Below, in pieces: positions 33,601 through 44,727 of a DNA stretch of 64,000 nucleotides (its first letter is position 1; each line of letters starts with the position of its first letter). The notes beneath the pieces were generated by a model. It saw only the letters and a program-made list of their open reading frames with translations, was not told where the DNA came from and searched no databases. The stretch is from Bufo bufo. Its lineage: Eukaryota > Chordata > Amphibia > Anura > Bufonidae. The translations under genes and the position numbers were made by a program. The stretch is taken from the NCBI RefSeq assembly GCF_905171765.1, contig NC_053397.1:114965295-115029294 (forward strand). Reading direction: 5' to 3'.

Positions 33601-33852
33601 CGGTCAGGGCCCGCGGGGATCAGAAACTGCAGAAAGCGCAGCAAACCGCAGGTCTGAATTGACCTGCGGTTTTATGCGATCGCCCCCTGCATGGTTACGG
33701 GATGCCGGCTGAATGATTTCAGCCGAAATCCCGTTCCGATTAACCCCTGGGGCGCCTGAATACCGATTTCAAGTTATGACGTACCGGTACGTCATGGGTC
33801 CTTAAGGACTCGGGACCCATGCCGTACCGATACGTCCTAAGTCCTTAAGGGG
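30630..33852 (-). mobile_element. piggyBac-5, 3.2 kb, non-autonomous, inverted relative to piggyBac-4
   Basis: TTAA at 30626-30629 and 33853-33856. Inverted ends CCCCTTAAGGACT on both sides. The order is the reverse complement of piggyBac-4: array copies first (31130-32000), A/T-rich blocks (32060-32930), the hairpin train (32940-33402), then GC-rich palindromes including GACGTACCGGTACGTC near 33778. No transposase. Confidence 0.88.
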
Positions 33853-33856
33853 TTAA

Positions 33857-34268
33857 GTCTCCTCCCATTATCAGGACACCCTCAACAAAGGTATCTAATT
33901 TATTCAATATATGTTCCAGAAAACAAGATTGTAAAATATTTGGGGAATAGAAACTAGTGAAGGTATATACTTTCCCATGAAGTTGACCTTTTAACAATCA
34001 CATCTTCCAGGGTATCCATATGTTGAAAACCCAGTCTTCTATAAAAGACAATAGACACTCCTTTCCTTTTCATTATTGGGGTAGTTGAATTGTACCATTG
34101 ATTATACTGAAATTTTTTGGAGAAGGGGGGAAAGTTATTTTTAAAATGTGTCTCTTGGAATAGAATAACATCTGCCTTCTCCTTTTTCAAGTATGTTAAC
34201 ATTTTTGATCTTTTCCTGGGATTATTTAAGCCTTTGATATTATATGATGCACATATAAAGCTAGTCAT
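33857..34268 (-). pseudogene. L1-A ORF2 N-terminus (endonuclease)
   Basis: The ATG at 34268 opens a 104-codon frame with ASYNIKGLNNPRKR and ADVILFQETHF, the N-terminal motifs of L1 endonuclease (Asn in the first block, Glu in QETH). It is likely the true ORF2 start because ORF1 lies upstream. The frame stops near 33954, a short distance before the piggyBac-5 site. Confidence 0.9.
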
Positions 34269-34397
34269 GGTTATATAGTTTTTTACATGAACTTTGGCCT
34301 AGCAAGAGTGTGAGTTCCTGACATCTGATCTCAGAATAAGTGGGGGTGGTTGTAGAACAAATTAACTTAACAAAGATAGGGTAGTACATATTCATAA

Positions 34398-35882
34398 CTG
34401 AAATACTTTGTTCTTTACATAGTTGAATGTGCTGACAACAAAATCACACAAAAATAAAAAAATGGAAATCAAATTTTTCAACCCATGGAGGTCTGGATCT
34501 GGAAAATTAAAGTGGAAAAACACACTACAGGCTGATCCAACTTTGATGTAATGTCCTTAAAACAAGTCAAAATGAGGCTCAGTAGTGTGTGTGGCCTCCA
34601 CGTGCCTGTATGACCTCCCTACAACCCCTGTGCATGCTCCTGATGAGGTGGCGGACGGTCTCCTGAGGGATCTCCTCCCAGACCTGGACTAAAGCATCTG
34701 CCAACTCCTGGACAGTCTGTGGTGCAACGTGACATTGGTGGTTAGAGCGAGACATGATGTCCCAGATGTGCTCAATTGGATTCAGGTCTGGGGAACGGGC
34801 GAGCCAGTCCATAGCATCAATGCCATCGTCTTGCAGGAACTGCTGACACACTCCAGCCACATGAGGTCTAGCATTGTTCTGCATTAGGAGGAACCCAGGG
34901 CCAACCGCACCAGCATATGGTCTCACAAGGGGTCTGATGTTCTCATCTCGGTACCTAATGGCAGTCAGGCTACCTCTGGCGAGCACATGGAGGGCTGTGC
35001 GGCCCTCCAAAGAAATGCCACCCAACACCATTACTGACCCAATGCCAAACCAGTCATGCTGGAGGATGTTGCAGGCAGCAGAACGTTCTCCACGGCGTCT
35101 CCAGACTCTGTCACGTCTGTCACATGTGCTCAGTATGAACCTGCTTTCATCTGTGAAGAGCACAGGGCGCCAGTGGCGAATTTGCCAATCTTGGTGTTCT
35201 CTGGCAAATGCCAAACATCCTGCACGATGTTGGGCTGTAAGCACAACCCCCACCTGTGGACGTTGGGCCCTCATATCACCCTCATGGAGTCTGTTTCTGA
35301 CCGTTTGAGCAGACACATGCACATTTGTGACCTGCTGGAGGTCATTTTGCAGGGCTCTGGCAGTGCTCCTCCTGTTCCTCCTTGCACAAAAGCGGAGGTA
35401 GCAGTCCGGCTGCTGGGTTGTTGCCCTCCTACGTTCTCCTCCACGTCTCCTGATGTACTGACCTGTCTCCTGGTAGCGCCTCCATGCTCTGGACACTACG
35501 CTGACAGACACAGCAAACCGTCTTGCCACAGCTCACATTGATGTGCCATCCTGGATAAGCTGCACTACCTGAGCCACTTGTGTGGGTTGTAGACTCCGTC
35601 TCATGCTACCACTAGAGTGAAAGCACCGCCAGCATTCAAAAGTGACCAAAACATCAGCCAGGAAGCATAGGAACTGAGAAGTGGTCTGTAGAACCACTCC
35701 TTTATTGGGGGTGTCTTGCTAATTGCCTATAATTTCCACCTGTTGTCTATCCCATTTGCACAACAGAATTGATTGTCACTCAGTGTTGCTTCCTAAGTGG
35801 ACAGTTTGATTTCACAGAAGTGTGATTGACTTGGAGTTACATTGTGTTGTTTAAGTGTTCCCTTTATTTTTTTGAGCAGTGT
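34398..35882 (-). mobile_element. Tc1/mariner element, family A copy 3 (left end lost)
   Basis: Right end intact (TTTGAGCAGTGTA). The left end begins about 70 bases inside the element compared with copy 2, at CTGAAATACTTTG, so the left inverted repeat is missing. Inserted between ORF2 and ORF1 of L1-A. Confidence 0.9.
34579..35604 (-). pseudogene. Tc1 family A transposase, one stop and a lost catalytic Asp
   Basis: Full-length frame from ATG 35602-35604 to the normal stop. One CGA to TGA change, a CpG-type transition, lies near 35538 just after the first helix; downstream a 316-codon frame remains open. First Asp (FTDESRF) and Glu (SPDLNPIE) are present. The second Asp is replaced: MQNNARPH instead of MQDNARPH. 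The enzyme would therefore be dead even without the stop. Confidence 0.92.
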
Positions 35883-36327
35883 ATGAAGATCTCAAATAGG
35901 TGGGGGAATGTAAGTAAACTTTAAAGGTAATGAACATTAGAGACTGCTCCTCAGTCTCAGTGATAGTATATGAATGACTATTGACTCGAGTAATTCAGTA
36001 AGGAGTTAGCCTATCATTCATGTAGACCATATATATATTCTGAGTTAGTTATATCGTCTGCATGAACAAATACACAATCAGCCTAGGCAATCCTCAGGAT
36101 GTGGACCTCCACGCTCAACTTGGAAGAACTCCATCTCAAGGACAATACTCTCCTGATTATCTTCTCAACTGTATACATGTGTACACTAGGCTGTCATCGT
36201 TAATACAAACATGTGTGCGACCACAAAAATTAAGAGTTTAGTGTAGTCCTCCACAACCTGTGTGTGGAGAATCACACCACGTCCATAACAAACATCAAAC
36301 AAAGGGTAGCTGACATGACGCGGCCAT

Positions 36328-36987
36328 TTACATTAAAAACATAGATAATCTCGACAGATGGGAGCGAAAGCATGGATCAGCAGTTAAATCACTTGCTGGT
36401 GCTCGTTGAGACTTTTGCGGAATTCTTGGAACAGATGCTGTATCCATGGTCTTTGGCTTCTTTGCTTTGGGTGTCGAGGCTGTTATCCATTGCTGAATTT
36501 TTGGCAGTTGAGGCTCTGTTTCTTTTTCTCCTATGATCCCGTCTTGAATTTCTAGATGTTGAAGATGAAGTCTTTGAGCAGCCTTTTGCACATCAGCAGG
36601 CTCCCTGATAATTATAGGTTTCTCGTTGCAATTAACAAAAAGACCAAACGGGAAGAGCCACTTGTATTTTATACCCTTATCTCTCAGTGCTCTGGTGAGC
36701 ATTAAGATTGCGTCTTAATTCAAGGGTATGTCTGCAGATGTCTTGATATATTTGAATTTCTTTATCTTCGCATTTAATTTTTTTTGCTAGTCTGGCCTTG
36801 AACAGTATTTCTTCTTTAATTTTGAAATCTAGGAGACAACACAATACATCTTTCTGTAAATCTCTATGTGAGTTTCTGGGCCTGTAGACTCTATGCATTC
36901 TTTAAAATCCCAAATCAAAAGATTCCTCCTTACCCAGGAGTTTGCAGAATATTTGAGTGAGAACTGATGTTATCTCATTATCTTTAA
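36328..36987 (-). pseudogene. L1-A ORF1 C-terminal half
   Basis: The minus strand shows RNSHRDLQKDVLCCLLDFKIKEEI followed by a QIYQDICRHTLELRR helix, then a second frame with ALRDKGIKYKW and FGLFVNC, the RRM and C-terminal domains of L1 ORF1 protein. A frame change near 36690 separates them. Confidence 0.85.
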
Positions 36988-37566
36988 AGGGAACCTGTCA
37001 TGTGGATATTTGATTATAATCTAACTAATTATATACAATTTTAATAAGGAAATATGTCGCACTAGAGTGAACAGGGAACAACATGAGGTGCACCCACTCA
37101 CAGATCACCAAATCTGAAAAAGGGGTTATAATAATGTAATAAAAATATAGAAGGGCACTCTCTAAAGCAATGGGAACAGTGGATATTGGTACATAAGAAT
37201 TTTATTAGTATCTTTAAAATATGTGGTTCAACATTAATATTCAATTGATTCACAGTGTTGATAATATATGCTAATGAGCTGATTTGAGTCCAGCGTGATG
37301 TCGGAGTCCAGCGTTTTTTTAATTCAGATATATAGCCACTCCCCTGCCCACCTGCTGCTGATTCATATGGAAAATAACTGTCAATCAGCAGCGGGTAGAC
37401 GGGGAGAGTCAGGAGCTCATGAATATTCAGGACTCATCATTATGAGCTGGAGCTTTTCAATACAAGATGTTGGCAGATTGACTGGGTCAATTAAAGAAAG
37501 AGAGAATCAGTCACTTATTTATGTTGCCCTTAGTTAGGACACATAAAAATGGTGACCAGTTCCCTT
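36988..37566. mobile_element. TTAAAGGGAAC MITE (Kolobok/T2-like)
   Basis: TTAA at 36984-36987 and 37567-37570. Inverted ends AGGGAACCTGTCA and AGGGAACTGGTCA (right, complement). TTAA targets with AGGGAAC ends are characteristic of T2/Kolobok elements of frogs. It interrupts ORF1 of L1-A. No coding frame. Confidence 0.8.
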
Positions 37567-37570
37567 TAAC

Positions 37571-37929
37571 ATTTTCCGTGAGACCTTTGATTCTCAGGTT
37601 ATTCCTTCTGGACCTATTTTCTAGGTCGTCCAGGTGAAGTTTAAGAACATAGTTTTCTTTCTGTTGATCTTTCAACTTTCTAGATAAATAGCTGGCATGA
37701 AACGATAATGATTGCGTGGCATCTACCACTTTCGTCATCTGGTCTGAGATTTTTCCAATGTCTGATCTCAGCTCAGATATATCTTCCTTGATAGAGTCTG
37801 AGAATTCTCTAAACATATTTTTATGCAACTTGTCGTGGTCAGTGATCTGATAAGAGATTGAATATCTTCTGGTTCTGAGGTTGCATCCTCGTCTTCATCG
37901 CTCCCAGACCACTTCCCAGTTGGAGAAGT
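37571..37929 (-). pseudogene. L1-A ORF1 N-terminal half (coiled coil)
   Basis: From about 37828 the frame reads a heptad-rich segment (IKEDISELRSDIGKISDQM) and ends in DLENRSRRNNLRIKGLTE, a strongly conserved L1 ORF1 motif. Acidic codons upstream (DDEDATSEPED) fit the N-terminal tail. The left neighbour is Tc1-C, which cuts the 5' end. Confidence 0.87.
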
Positions 37930-39473
37930 ACAGTCGTGGCCAAAAGTTTTGAGAATGACACAAATTAGTTTTCACAAAGTTTTCTGCTAAACTGCTTTTA
38001 GATCTTTGTTTCAGTTGTTTCTGTGATGTAGTGAAATATAATTACACGCACTTCATACGTTTCAAAGACTTATCTACAATTACATGACATTTATGCAAAG
38101 AGTCAGTATTTGCAGTGTTGGGCCTTCTTTTTCAGGACCTCTGCAATTCGACTGGGCATGCTCTCAATCAACCTTAGGGCCAATTCCTGACTGATAGCAA
38201 CCCATTCTTTCATAATCACTTCTTGGAGTTTGTCAGAATTAGTGGGTTTTTGTTTGTCCACCCGCCTCTTGAGGATTGACCACAAGTTCTCAATGGGATT
38301 AAAATCTGGGGAGTTTCCAGGCCATGGACCCAAAATGTCAACGTTTTGGTCCCCGAGCCACTTAGTTATCACTCTTGCCTTATGGCACGGTGCTCCATCG
38401 TGCTGGAAAATGCATTGTTCTTCACCAAACTGTTGTTGGATTGTTGGAACAAGTTGCTGTTGGAGGGTGTTTTGGTACCATTCTTTATTCATGGCTTTGT
38501 TTTGGGGCAAAATTGTGAGTGAGCCCACTCCCTTGGATCAGAAGCAACCCCACACATGAATGGTCTCAGGATGCTTTACTGTTGGCATGACACAGGACTG
38601 ATGGTAGCGCTCACCTTTGCTTCTCTGGACAAGCTTTTTTCCTGATGCCCCAAACAATCGGCAAGAGGCTTCATCGGAGAATATGACTCTGCCCCAGTCC
38701 TCAGCAGTCCATTCACCAAACTTTCTGCAGAAGATCAATCTGTCCCTGATGTTTTTTTTGGAGAGAAGTGGCTTCTTTGCTGCCCTTCTTGACACCAGGC
38801 CATCTTCCAAAAGTCTTCGCCTCACTGTGCGTGCAGGTACCTGCTGCCATTCCTGAGCAAGCTCTGCACTGGTGGCACTCCGATCCCGCAGCTGAATCCT
38901 CTTTAGGAGACGATCCTGGCGCTTGCTGGACTTTCTTGGACGCCCTGAAGCCTTCTTAACAAGAATTGAACCTCTTTCCTTGAAGTTCTTGATGATCCTA
39001 TAAATTGTTGATTGAGATGCAATATTAGTAGCCACAATATCCTTGCCTGTGAAGCCATTTTTATGCAACGCAATGATGGCTGCACGCGTTTCTTTGCAGG
39101 TCACCATGGTTAACAATGGAAGAACAATGATTTCAAGCATCACCCTCCTTTTAACATGTCAAGTCTGCCATTTTAACCCAATCAGCCTGACATAATGATC
39201 TCCAGCCTTGTGCTCGTCAACATTCTCACCTGAGTTAACAAGACGATTACTGAAATTATCTCAGCAGGTCCTTTAATGACAGCAATGAAATGCAGTGGGA
39301 AGTTTTTTTTGGGTTTAAGTTAATTTTCATGGCAAAGAAGGACTATGCAATTCATCTGATCACTCTTCATAACATTCTGGAGTATATGCAAATTGCTATT
39401 ATAAAAACGTAAGCAGCAACTTTTCCAATTTCCAATATTTATGTAATTCTCAAAACTTTTGGCCACGACTGTA
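37930..39473 (-). mobile_element. Tc1/mariner element, family C (full length)
   Basis: Inverted ends CAGTCGTGGCCAAAAGTTTTGAGAATGACA and its inverse, flanked by TA, 1.54 kb. A third Tc1 family, with no close similarity to A, B or D outside the transposase motifs. Confidence 0.93.
38103..39107 (-). pseudogene. Tc1 family C transposase with one nonsense codon
   Basis: Start chosen at ATG 39105-39107 (MVTCKETR). DNA-binding region with ALHKNGFTGKDIV and a GRPRKSSKRQDR linker, then IFSDEAS (first Asp), QHDGAPCHKA (second Asp) and SPDFNPIENLW (Glu). One TGA codon at 38538, between the first and second Asp, where related enzymes have Ser (TCA). The frame is otherwise continuous to the stop at 38103. 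Probably a recent loss. Confidence 0.92.
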
Positions 39474-39476
39474 TAC

Positions 39477-39510
39477 CTGATGAAGGAGCCTCAGTGCTCT
39501 GAAAGCTTGC
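39477..39510 (+). ncRNA. Hammerhead-like core next to Tc1-C
   Basis: CTGATGA (39477-39483) matches the hammerhead consensus exactly. It is followed by a 5-bp stem GGAGC/GCTCT with a 6-base loop and GAAA at 39501-39504. This is the best-preserved core in the window. Upstream sequence was replaced by the Tc1 insertion, so stem I cannot be judged. Confidence 0.45.
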
Positions 39511-39829
39511 AAACATCATTTTTTTGTTGTTCGCTAATAATGGTATCACTGCTGTAATACATTGAATTTACCTATAACAGCAAGCAACTTTTCTTTGGAA
39601 CTTGTTTGGTTATTTAATGTATTATTTTGCAATACCTAAGTGTATATTCATTGGAGAGTCATTGACTGTATCACTTTTGAGTAAATGACCCACTCAGATG
39701 CCATGGCATCTGAGGGGTTAAATGTCTGCGATCAGCATGGTTTCCGGTCAACTACTCTGCTAGTTGGTGACTGCTATTTAAAATAGCAGGCACTGGATGG
39801 CTATGGTGCCTGCTCAGCAGGCTCCATCT
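39511..39829. other. Unassigned, partly TTAA-element-like
   Basis: No frame of interest. The stretch near 39690-39800 (palindrome GATGCCATGGCATC, then GGTTAAATGTCTGCGATCAG) resembles interior sequence of frog piggyBac MITEs. Confidence 0.4.
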
Positions 39830-39833
39830 TTAA

Positions 39834-40312
39834 AGGGTTTCTGTCATCAGAAATTACGTTATGTAGCTGACTGACATTAGCGATGTGCTAATGTCAGCAG
39901 TACATAACAGTGTGCTTTAGAAGTCTCTGCCTACCGCCATTCTCTTTAAATAAACACTTTTAAAATAGGCACAGTGAGTGAGGCCGGCAGGAGGAGTGCA
40001 TCCTTCACTCACTGCGCCTGTGCCGAATACTAAAAGGGACGGCGCAGGCGCGGGATTTGCTGGACGAAGAGGAGAACTCGCTAGTCAATCAACTGGACCT
40101 GGCCGTGCCAAAGGGTGAGTAGACCGAGCCTCTAGGTGCTGAAGCAACGCCCTCATAGCACCTTGAGGCTCATTAGCATATTTTAAAACTGTTTATTTTA
40201 AGAGAATAGCGGCAGGCAGAGACTTATAAAGCACATTGTTATGTACTGCTGACATTAGCCCATGGCTAATGTCAATCAGCTACATAACATAATTTCTGAT
40301 GACCGAAACCCT
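39834..40312. mobile_element. TTAA-flanked MITE with ~130-bp inverted repeats
   Basis: TTAA at 39830-39833 and 40313-40316. The inverted ends start AGGGTTTCTGTCATCAG and match for about 130 bases (39834-39965 against 40180-40312). The centre is GC-rich. Kolobok/T2-like; no coding frame. Confidence 0.85.
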
Positions 40313-40316
40313 TTAA

Positions 40317-40844
40317 CTGCTTTCAGACATGTGCCTTACATGTATGGCGCGCTGATTGACCGGGCGCTGGGGCCTGGCTGTTAAGGACAGGCCCCTGGTG
40401 TATCTACCTGCATTGCTGGAAATGCTGGTGCCAGCTGATTAGCCCCTTGCGGACTACCGCATATAAGGGGTTTACAGAGGGCAGGGGCTTCCTCTCACCC
40501 CATCGGCTTCCTGCACTTTACACAGGCCTAGAAACACAGGATAATGCTTTACACGGGCCTAGAAACACAGGAAACCTATAAGGCATAACCCCTAGGCTGG
40601 GTAGCGTAGGTGAGCTGTCAGTGTAACACTGACAGTTCCTGTGCAGTGCAATACAGCATATTGTACTGTATTGGAAAAGGGATAAAACCCCAAAGTTGAA
40701 GTCTCATAGCGGGATAAAAAAATAAAATAAAAAAATATATAATTGATAAATATTTTGAATACAAAAGTGCCATTTCCCCTCATCAACCCATTTACAATAA
40801 AAAAATAAAAATAAAACAATTACATAGTTAATACTGTTGAAGAT
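40317..40844. other. Unassigned sequence, probably old TTAA-element remnant
   Basis: Contains short palindromes (GCTGTCAGTGTAACACTGACAG near 40615) and a duplicated TTTACACAGGCCTAGAAACACAGG block at about 40517 and 40550. I see no gene. Confidence 0.4.
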
Positions 40845-41127
40845 AAGACATAAGTCCAGCAAGTTCAACCAAGGGATAGGTGGGGATGCGAATCCCAGAA
40901 AGAAAGTGAGATTCAGATTTCTACACGTTGTCGTTTACTTTTAAGAATTCATCTAAACCCTTTTCAAAACTGTCCACTGTTCCTGCTGTGACCACGTATA
41001 TTCCACAGATTCACATTTCTTCCAGTAAAGAAACTTTGGCGCTTCTGGAGACTGAACTTTTTCTTCTCAAGTTGTAGGCAGTCACCCCTTGTCTTTTGAG
41101 GGGAGTTTACATGGAACAGCTTTTCAC
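40845..41127 (-). pseudogene. CR1-A LINE, 3' end
   Basis: The minus-strand tail of a CR1-type LINE, including the AAGTTGAACTTGCTGGACTTA-like segment near the 3' end. It continues at 42497 beyond the hAT insertion; the 8-bp duplication at the joint is exact. Confidence 0.75.
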
Positions 41128-41287
41128 TAGGGCTGCACGATATGGGAATTTTGTGCGATTGCGATTAGGGCCCTAAAAATTGCGATAACGATATGCGATG
41201 CGATATTTTAAGGGAATTGTGCTAGAGGTCTATTTGCTTGGATTTTCCCATATGAGCCGCTGACGCGGCTGGGTATGACATAGTTAT

Positions 41288-41920
41288 AGGGGATCTGTGG
41301 ATGGCACTGTTATGGGAGATCTGTGGATGGCACTGTTGTGGGGGGGTCTGTGGATGGCACTATTGTGGGGGATCTGTGGATGGCACTGTTGTGGGGGATC
41401 TGTGGATGGCACTGTTGGAGGGGATCTGTGGATGGCACTGTTGTGGGGGATCTGTGGATGGCACTGTTGTGGGGGATCTGTGGATGACGCTGTGTTGTGG
41501 GGGATCTGTGGATGACGCTGTGTTGTGGGGGATCTGTGGATGACGCTGTGTTGTGGGGGATCTGAGGATGACGCTGTGTTGTGGGGGATCTGTGGATGAC
41601 GCTGTGTTGTGGGGGATCTGTGGATGACGCTGTGTTGTGGGGGATCTGTGGATGACGCTGTGTTGTGGGGGATCTGTGGATGACGCTGTGTTGTAGGGTG
41701 GATCTGTGGATGACGCTGTGTTGTGGGGTGGATCTGTGGATGACGTTGTGGGGTGGATCTGTGGATGACGTTGTGGGGTGGATCTGTGGAGGACGCTGTG
41801 GGGTGGATCTGTGGAGGACGCTGTGGGGTGGGGTGGATCTGTGGAGGACGCTGTGTTGTGGGGTGGATCTGTGGAGGACGCTGTGTTGTGGGGTGGATCT
41901 GTGGAGGACGCTGTTATAGG
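41288..41920. repeat. Minisatellite, 26-31-bp unit, over 20 copies
   Basis: The unit GGGGATCTGTGGATGGCACTG (left) drifts into GGATCTGTGGATGACGCTGTG and then GGATCTGTGGAGGACGCTG (right). The gradient suggests stepwise growth from one side. Confidence 0.95.
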
Positions 41921-42029
41921 GGATATGTGCTATGACACATAGGGCCATGAGGGGGGGGGCAGCATAAGACATATAGCATCTTATGCTGGTCCCCCTCATG
42001 GCCCTATGTGTCCCCTCATGTGTCCTAAA

Positions 42030-42385
42030 CTGTGCACATAACTGGCTTTGTGTGTAAAGTATTTTACTAGTGTGTAAAACAAGCTCTCTCCTATTGATAA
42101 CATGGCCAGCCTCTGTACTCACTGTCACTATGAATGCACTACAGGGAGCGAGCTGGCCGGCCGGCGCGTGACTGACGTCACTTAGTAACGCTCCTCCCAC
42201 TTCAGGAAGCAGGAGCGTTACTAAGTAACGTCAGTCACGCGCCGGCCGGCCCGCTCGCTGCCGTTCGCTGCAGTGCATTCATCGTTAAAGTGAGTACAGA
42301 GGCTGGACCTGTTATCAATAGGAGAGAGATTGTTTCACACACTAGTAAAATACTTTACACACAAAGCCAGTTATGTGAGCGGGGC
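42030..42385. repeat. ~330-bp near-perfect palindrome
   Basis: Left arm from about 42040 (GTGTGTAAAGTATTTTACTA) pairs with the right arm ending near 42370, centre near 42205. A smaller palindrome of 40-base arms lies just upstream at 41927-42013 (ACACATAGGGCCATGAGG with its inverse). Confidence 0.9.
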
Positions 42386-42496
42386 CCCTTCATATATAAT
42401 CGCGGCATTTTCGGGTCGGCCAAATCGCCATATCGCATTTGCCGATTATCGCGATTCGATTATTTTTTCGATTTATCGTGCAGCCCTACTTTTCAC

Positions 42497-43541
42497 CATA
42501 TTTTTTGTATGGCCCATTCATATGTTTGTATAGGTCAATGATGCCCCCCTCCCTAGATGCCTCTTCTCAAGACTAAATAATTAATTATTTTAATCTTTCT
42601 TCATAACTAAGACCCTCCATGCCCCTTATCAGTTTAGTCACTCTCCTCTGTACTTTTTACAGCTCCAGGGCATCCTTTCTATGGACTGCTGCCCAGAACT
42701 GAACTGCATATTCCAGATGAGGCCGCACCAAAGCTTTGTAAAGTGGTAATATTACATCCCTGCCCCGCTAGTCCATGCCTTGTTTAATGCATGCCAATAT
42801 CCTTGTAGCCTTAGAAACAGCTGATTGACATTGTATGCTGTTATTTAATCTTTGATCTACAAGGTACAGCGTTACATCCCCTTCTAGGACATATGATGCA
42901 CAGAAATAATTACTACCAAGATGCATAACTTTTATCCATATTGAACCTCATTTGCCAAATTGATGCCCAATCAGTGTCCAAGTCAGCTTGTATTTTATGG
43001 ACATATACCTTAGACTGCACAGTACTAAATAACTTAGTGTCATTTTCAAAAATAGAAATGGTGATATTCCATCCTCAATATAATTAATATAGATAATATT
43101 AATAGATAATTAATGTATAATAAATAATTTATATTTTTGCATAGACACTTGTACCTTATTTACGGATTGCACAACAGTACCTAGCACTGAACCTTGGGGT
43201 ACACTCCTTATAACCCGGGACCATTCTGAATAGGAATGATTGATCACAACTCTCTGGACACGGTCCTTCAGCCAGTTTTCAATCCAATTGCAAACTATTC
43301 TTTCCAAGCCTATAGACCTTATTTTACCTATTAAACGTCTATGAGGAACATTATCAAAAGCGTTTGCAAAATCCAGAAACACTACATCCACAGCTGCCCC
43401 TCTGTCCAGGCTTCTAAAAACAAATCGGGTTAGTCTGACAACTTCTGTCCTTGGTAAACACATGCTGGTTATCACCTATGATATTATTTACAGTCACATA
43501 GTCCTATAAGAGCCCTTCAAACATTTTCCCTACAACAGAAG
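42497..43541 (-). pseudogene. CR1-A LINE, reverse transcriptase and downstream part
   Basis: The minus-strand frame 43110-43475 holds VFLDFANAFDNVPH (catalytic Asp block) and SVPQGSVLG, with NWIENWLKDR between, all typical of CR1 reverse transcriptase. The FADD-type motif region is lost in the frame break near 43110. Nearer 42700 the codons [14 protein letters not shown] and LELKKVQRRVTKLI are recognisable, the C-terminal signature of CR1. Several stops and a deletion near 43080. Confidence 0.88.
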
Positions 43542-43545
43542 TTAA

Positions 43546-44723
43546 CCTGTTCGCTTCCAGCGCCATACTTGTACGCCGCTGAATCGATAGGCAAACATGG
43601 CGCCCGCTCGGACGTGCACCAGGCGTCGTGACCAGCAGGTCTCTGTTGTTTCAGCTGAGACCTGCCGCTAATTACAATGCTGATCGCGGTAATTAAAGGC
43701 TTTAGATGTCATGATCAAGTGAGATCACGGCATCTAAATGGTCAAAAACCCTCCACTGACATCCCCTGCGGCCAATGAGGATGTCTGTAGTTGCTTTCAA
43801 TGCTGTGTGTCTCGCTGACGAGACGCACCTAATTCATGCTGCAATTCAGATTTTGGCCACCAGTAGGCATACCAACATAAGAAATTAGCAATTGACAGTA
43901 ATAAACTCATTTTAAAATACATAATGGTTCAAAATTAAATATTAAGCATATTTTACAGGCTCGTAGATCAGCTTTAAAATCATTGCAATTTTTTTTTAAT
44001 GTATAAATAAAAAAATATTAAAGTTTTGAATCACCCCCCTTTCTATATAATAAAAAATAAATATCTAAATGACAAAAAATATAAACATCATGGGTATCAC
44101 CGTGACCGAAAACACCCTTACTATTCAAATATAAAAATATTTTTCCAATACGGCAAATGGCGTCACGAAAAAAAGGGTCAAAATGGCTAATTTGCCATTT
44201 TTTCATTGCTTCTCTTACCCCAAAAAATGTAATAGTGTGATCAAAAAGTGTCACACTCCAAAATGGTATGAATAAAAAGTTCACACTGTCCTGCAAAAAA
44301 TGAGCCGCTATACAGCTCAGTAGACAGAACTATAAAAAAGGTTATTTTTTTCAAAGTTAAAATAAATTTTTACACCATTTAAAAAATATACATATTTAGT
44401 ATTGTAATCGTACTGACACAGAGAATGAAGGACATGGGTCAGTTTTGCCACAAAAGAAACACAGTGGGAACAAAACCCGTAAAGCGGTGGAGAAATTGTT
44501 TTTTTTTTTTTTTTCCTAATTCCACCCCATTTGGAATTTCTGTACCGCTTCCCACTACATTGTATGCCATAATTAATGGTGGTGTTAGAAAGTACAACTT
44601 AGCCTGCAAAAAATGGGCACTCATACAGGTATGTAAACGGAAATATAAAAAAGTTATGGCTCAAGGAAGATAGGGAAGAAAAATCAAAACGCAAAAATGT
44701 AAAAACCTCCGGTAGTGAAAGGG
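43546..44723. mobile_element. TTAA-flanked MITE inside CR1-A
   Basis: TTAA at 43542-43545 and the slightly changed TTTA at 44724-44727. Ends CCTGTTCGCTTCC and (complement) ACCCTTTCACTACC. CR1 sequence reads through when it is removed. No transposase. Piece-wise A/T-rich with TCATGATCAAGTGAGATC-type palindromes. Confidence 0.75.
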
Positions 44724-44727
44724 TTTA

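Larger units (their letters stand above)
41128..42488. mobile_element. hAT element with minisatellite and giant palindrome
   Basis: Termini TAGGGCTGCACGATA and its inverse. Perfect 8-bp target duplication CTTTTCAC at 41120-41127 and 42489-42496. No transposase. The interior consists of a 26-31-bp minisatellite (41288-41920) and a long palindrome (about 42030-42385). A 296-codon frame on the minus strand is only the minisatellite read through. Confidence 0.92.

Noticed and set aside
33108..33662. 184-codon plus-strand frame
   Set aside because: Runs through the hairpin train and GC-rich palindromes of piggyBac-5.
41310..42200. 296-codon minus-strand frame rich in HRSTPQHS repeats
   Set aside because: It is the translation of the minisatellite and the palindrome inside a hAT element; no domain, and unit length changes explain the varying repeats.
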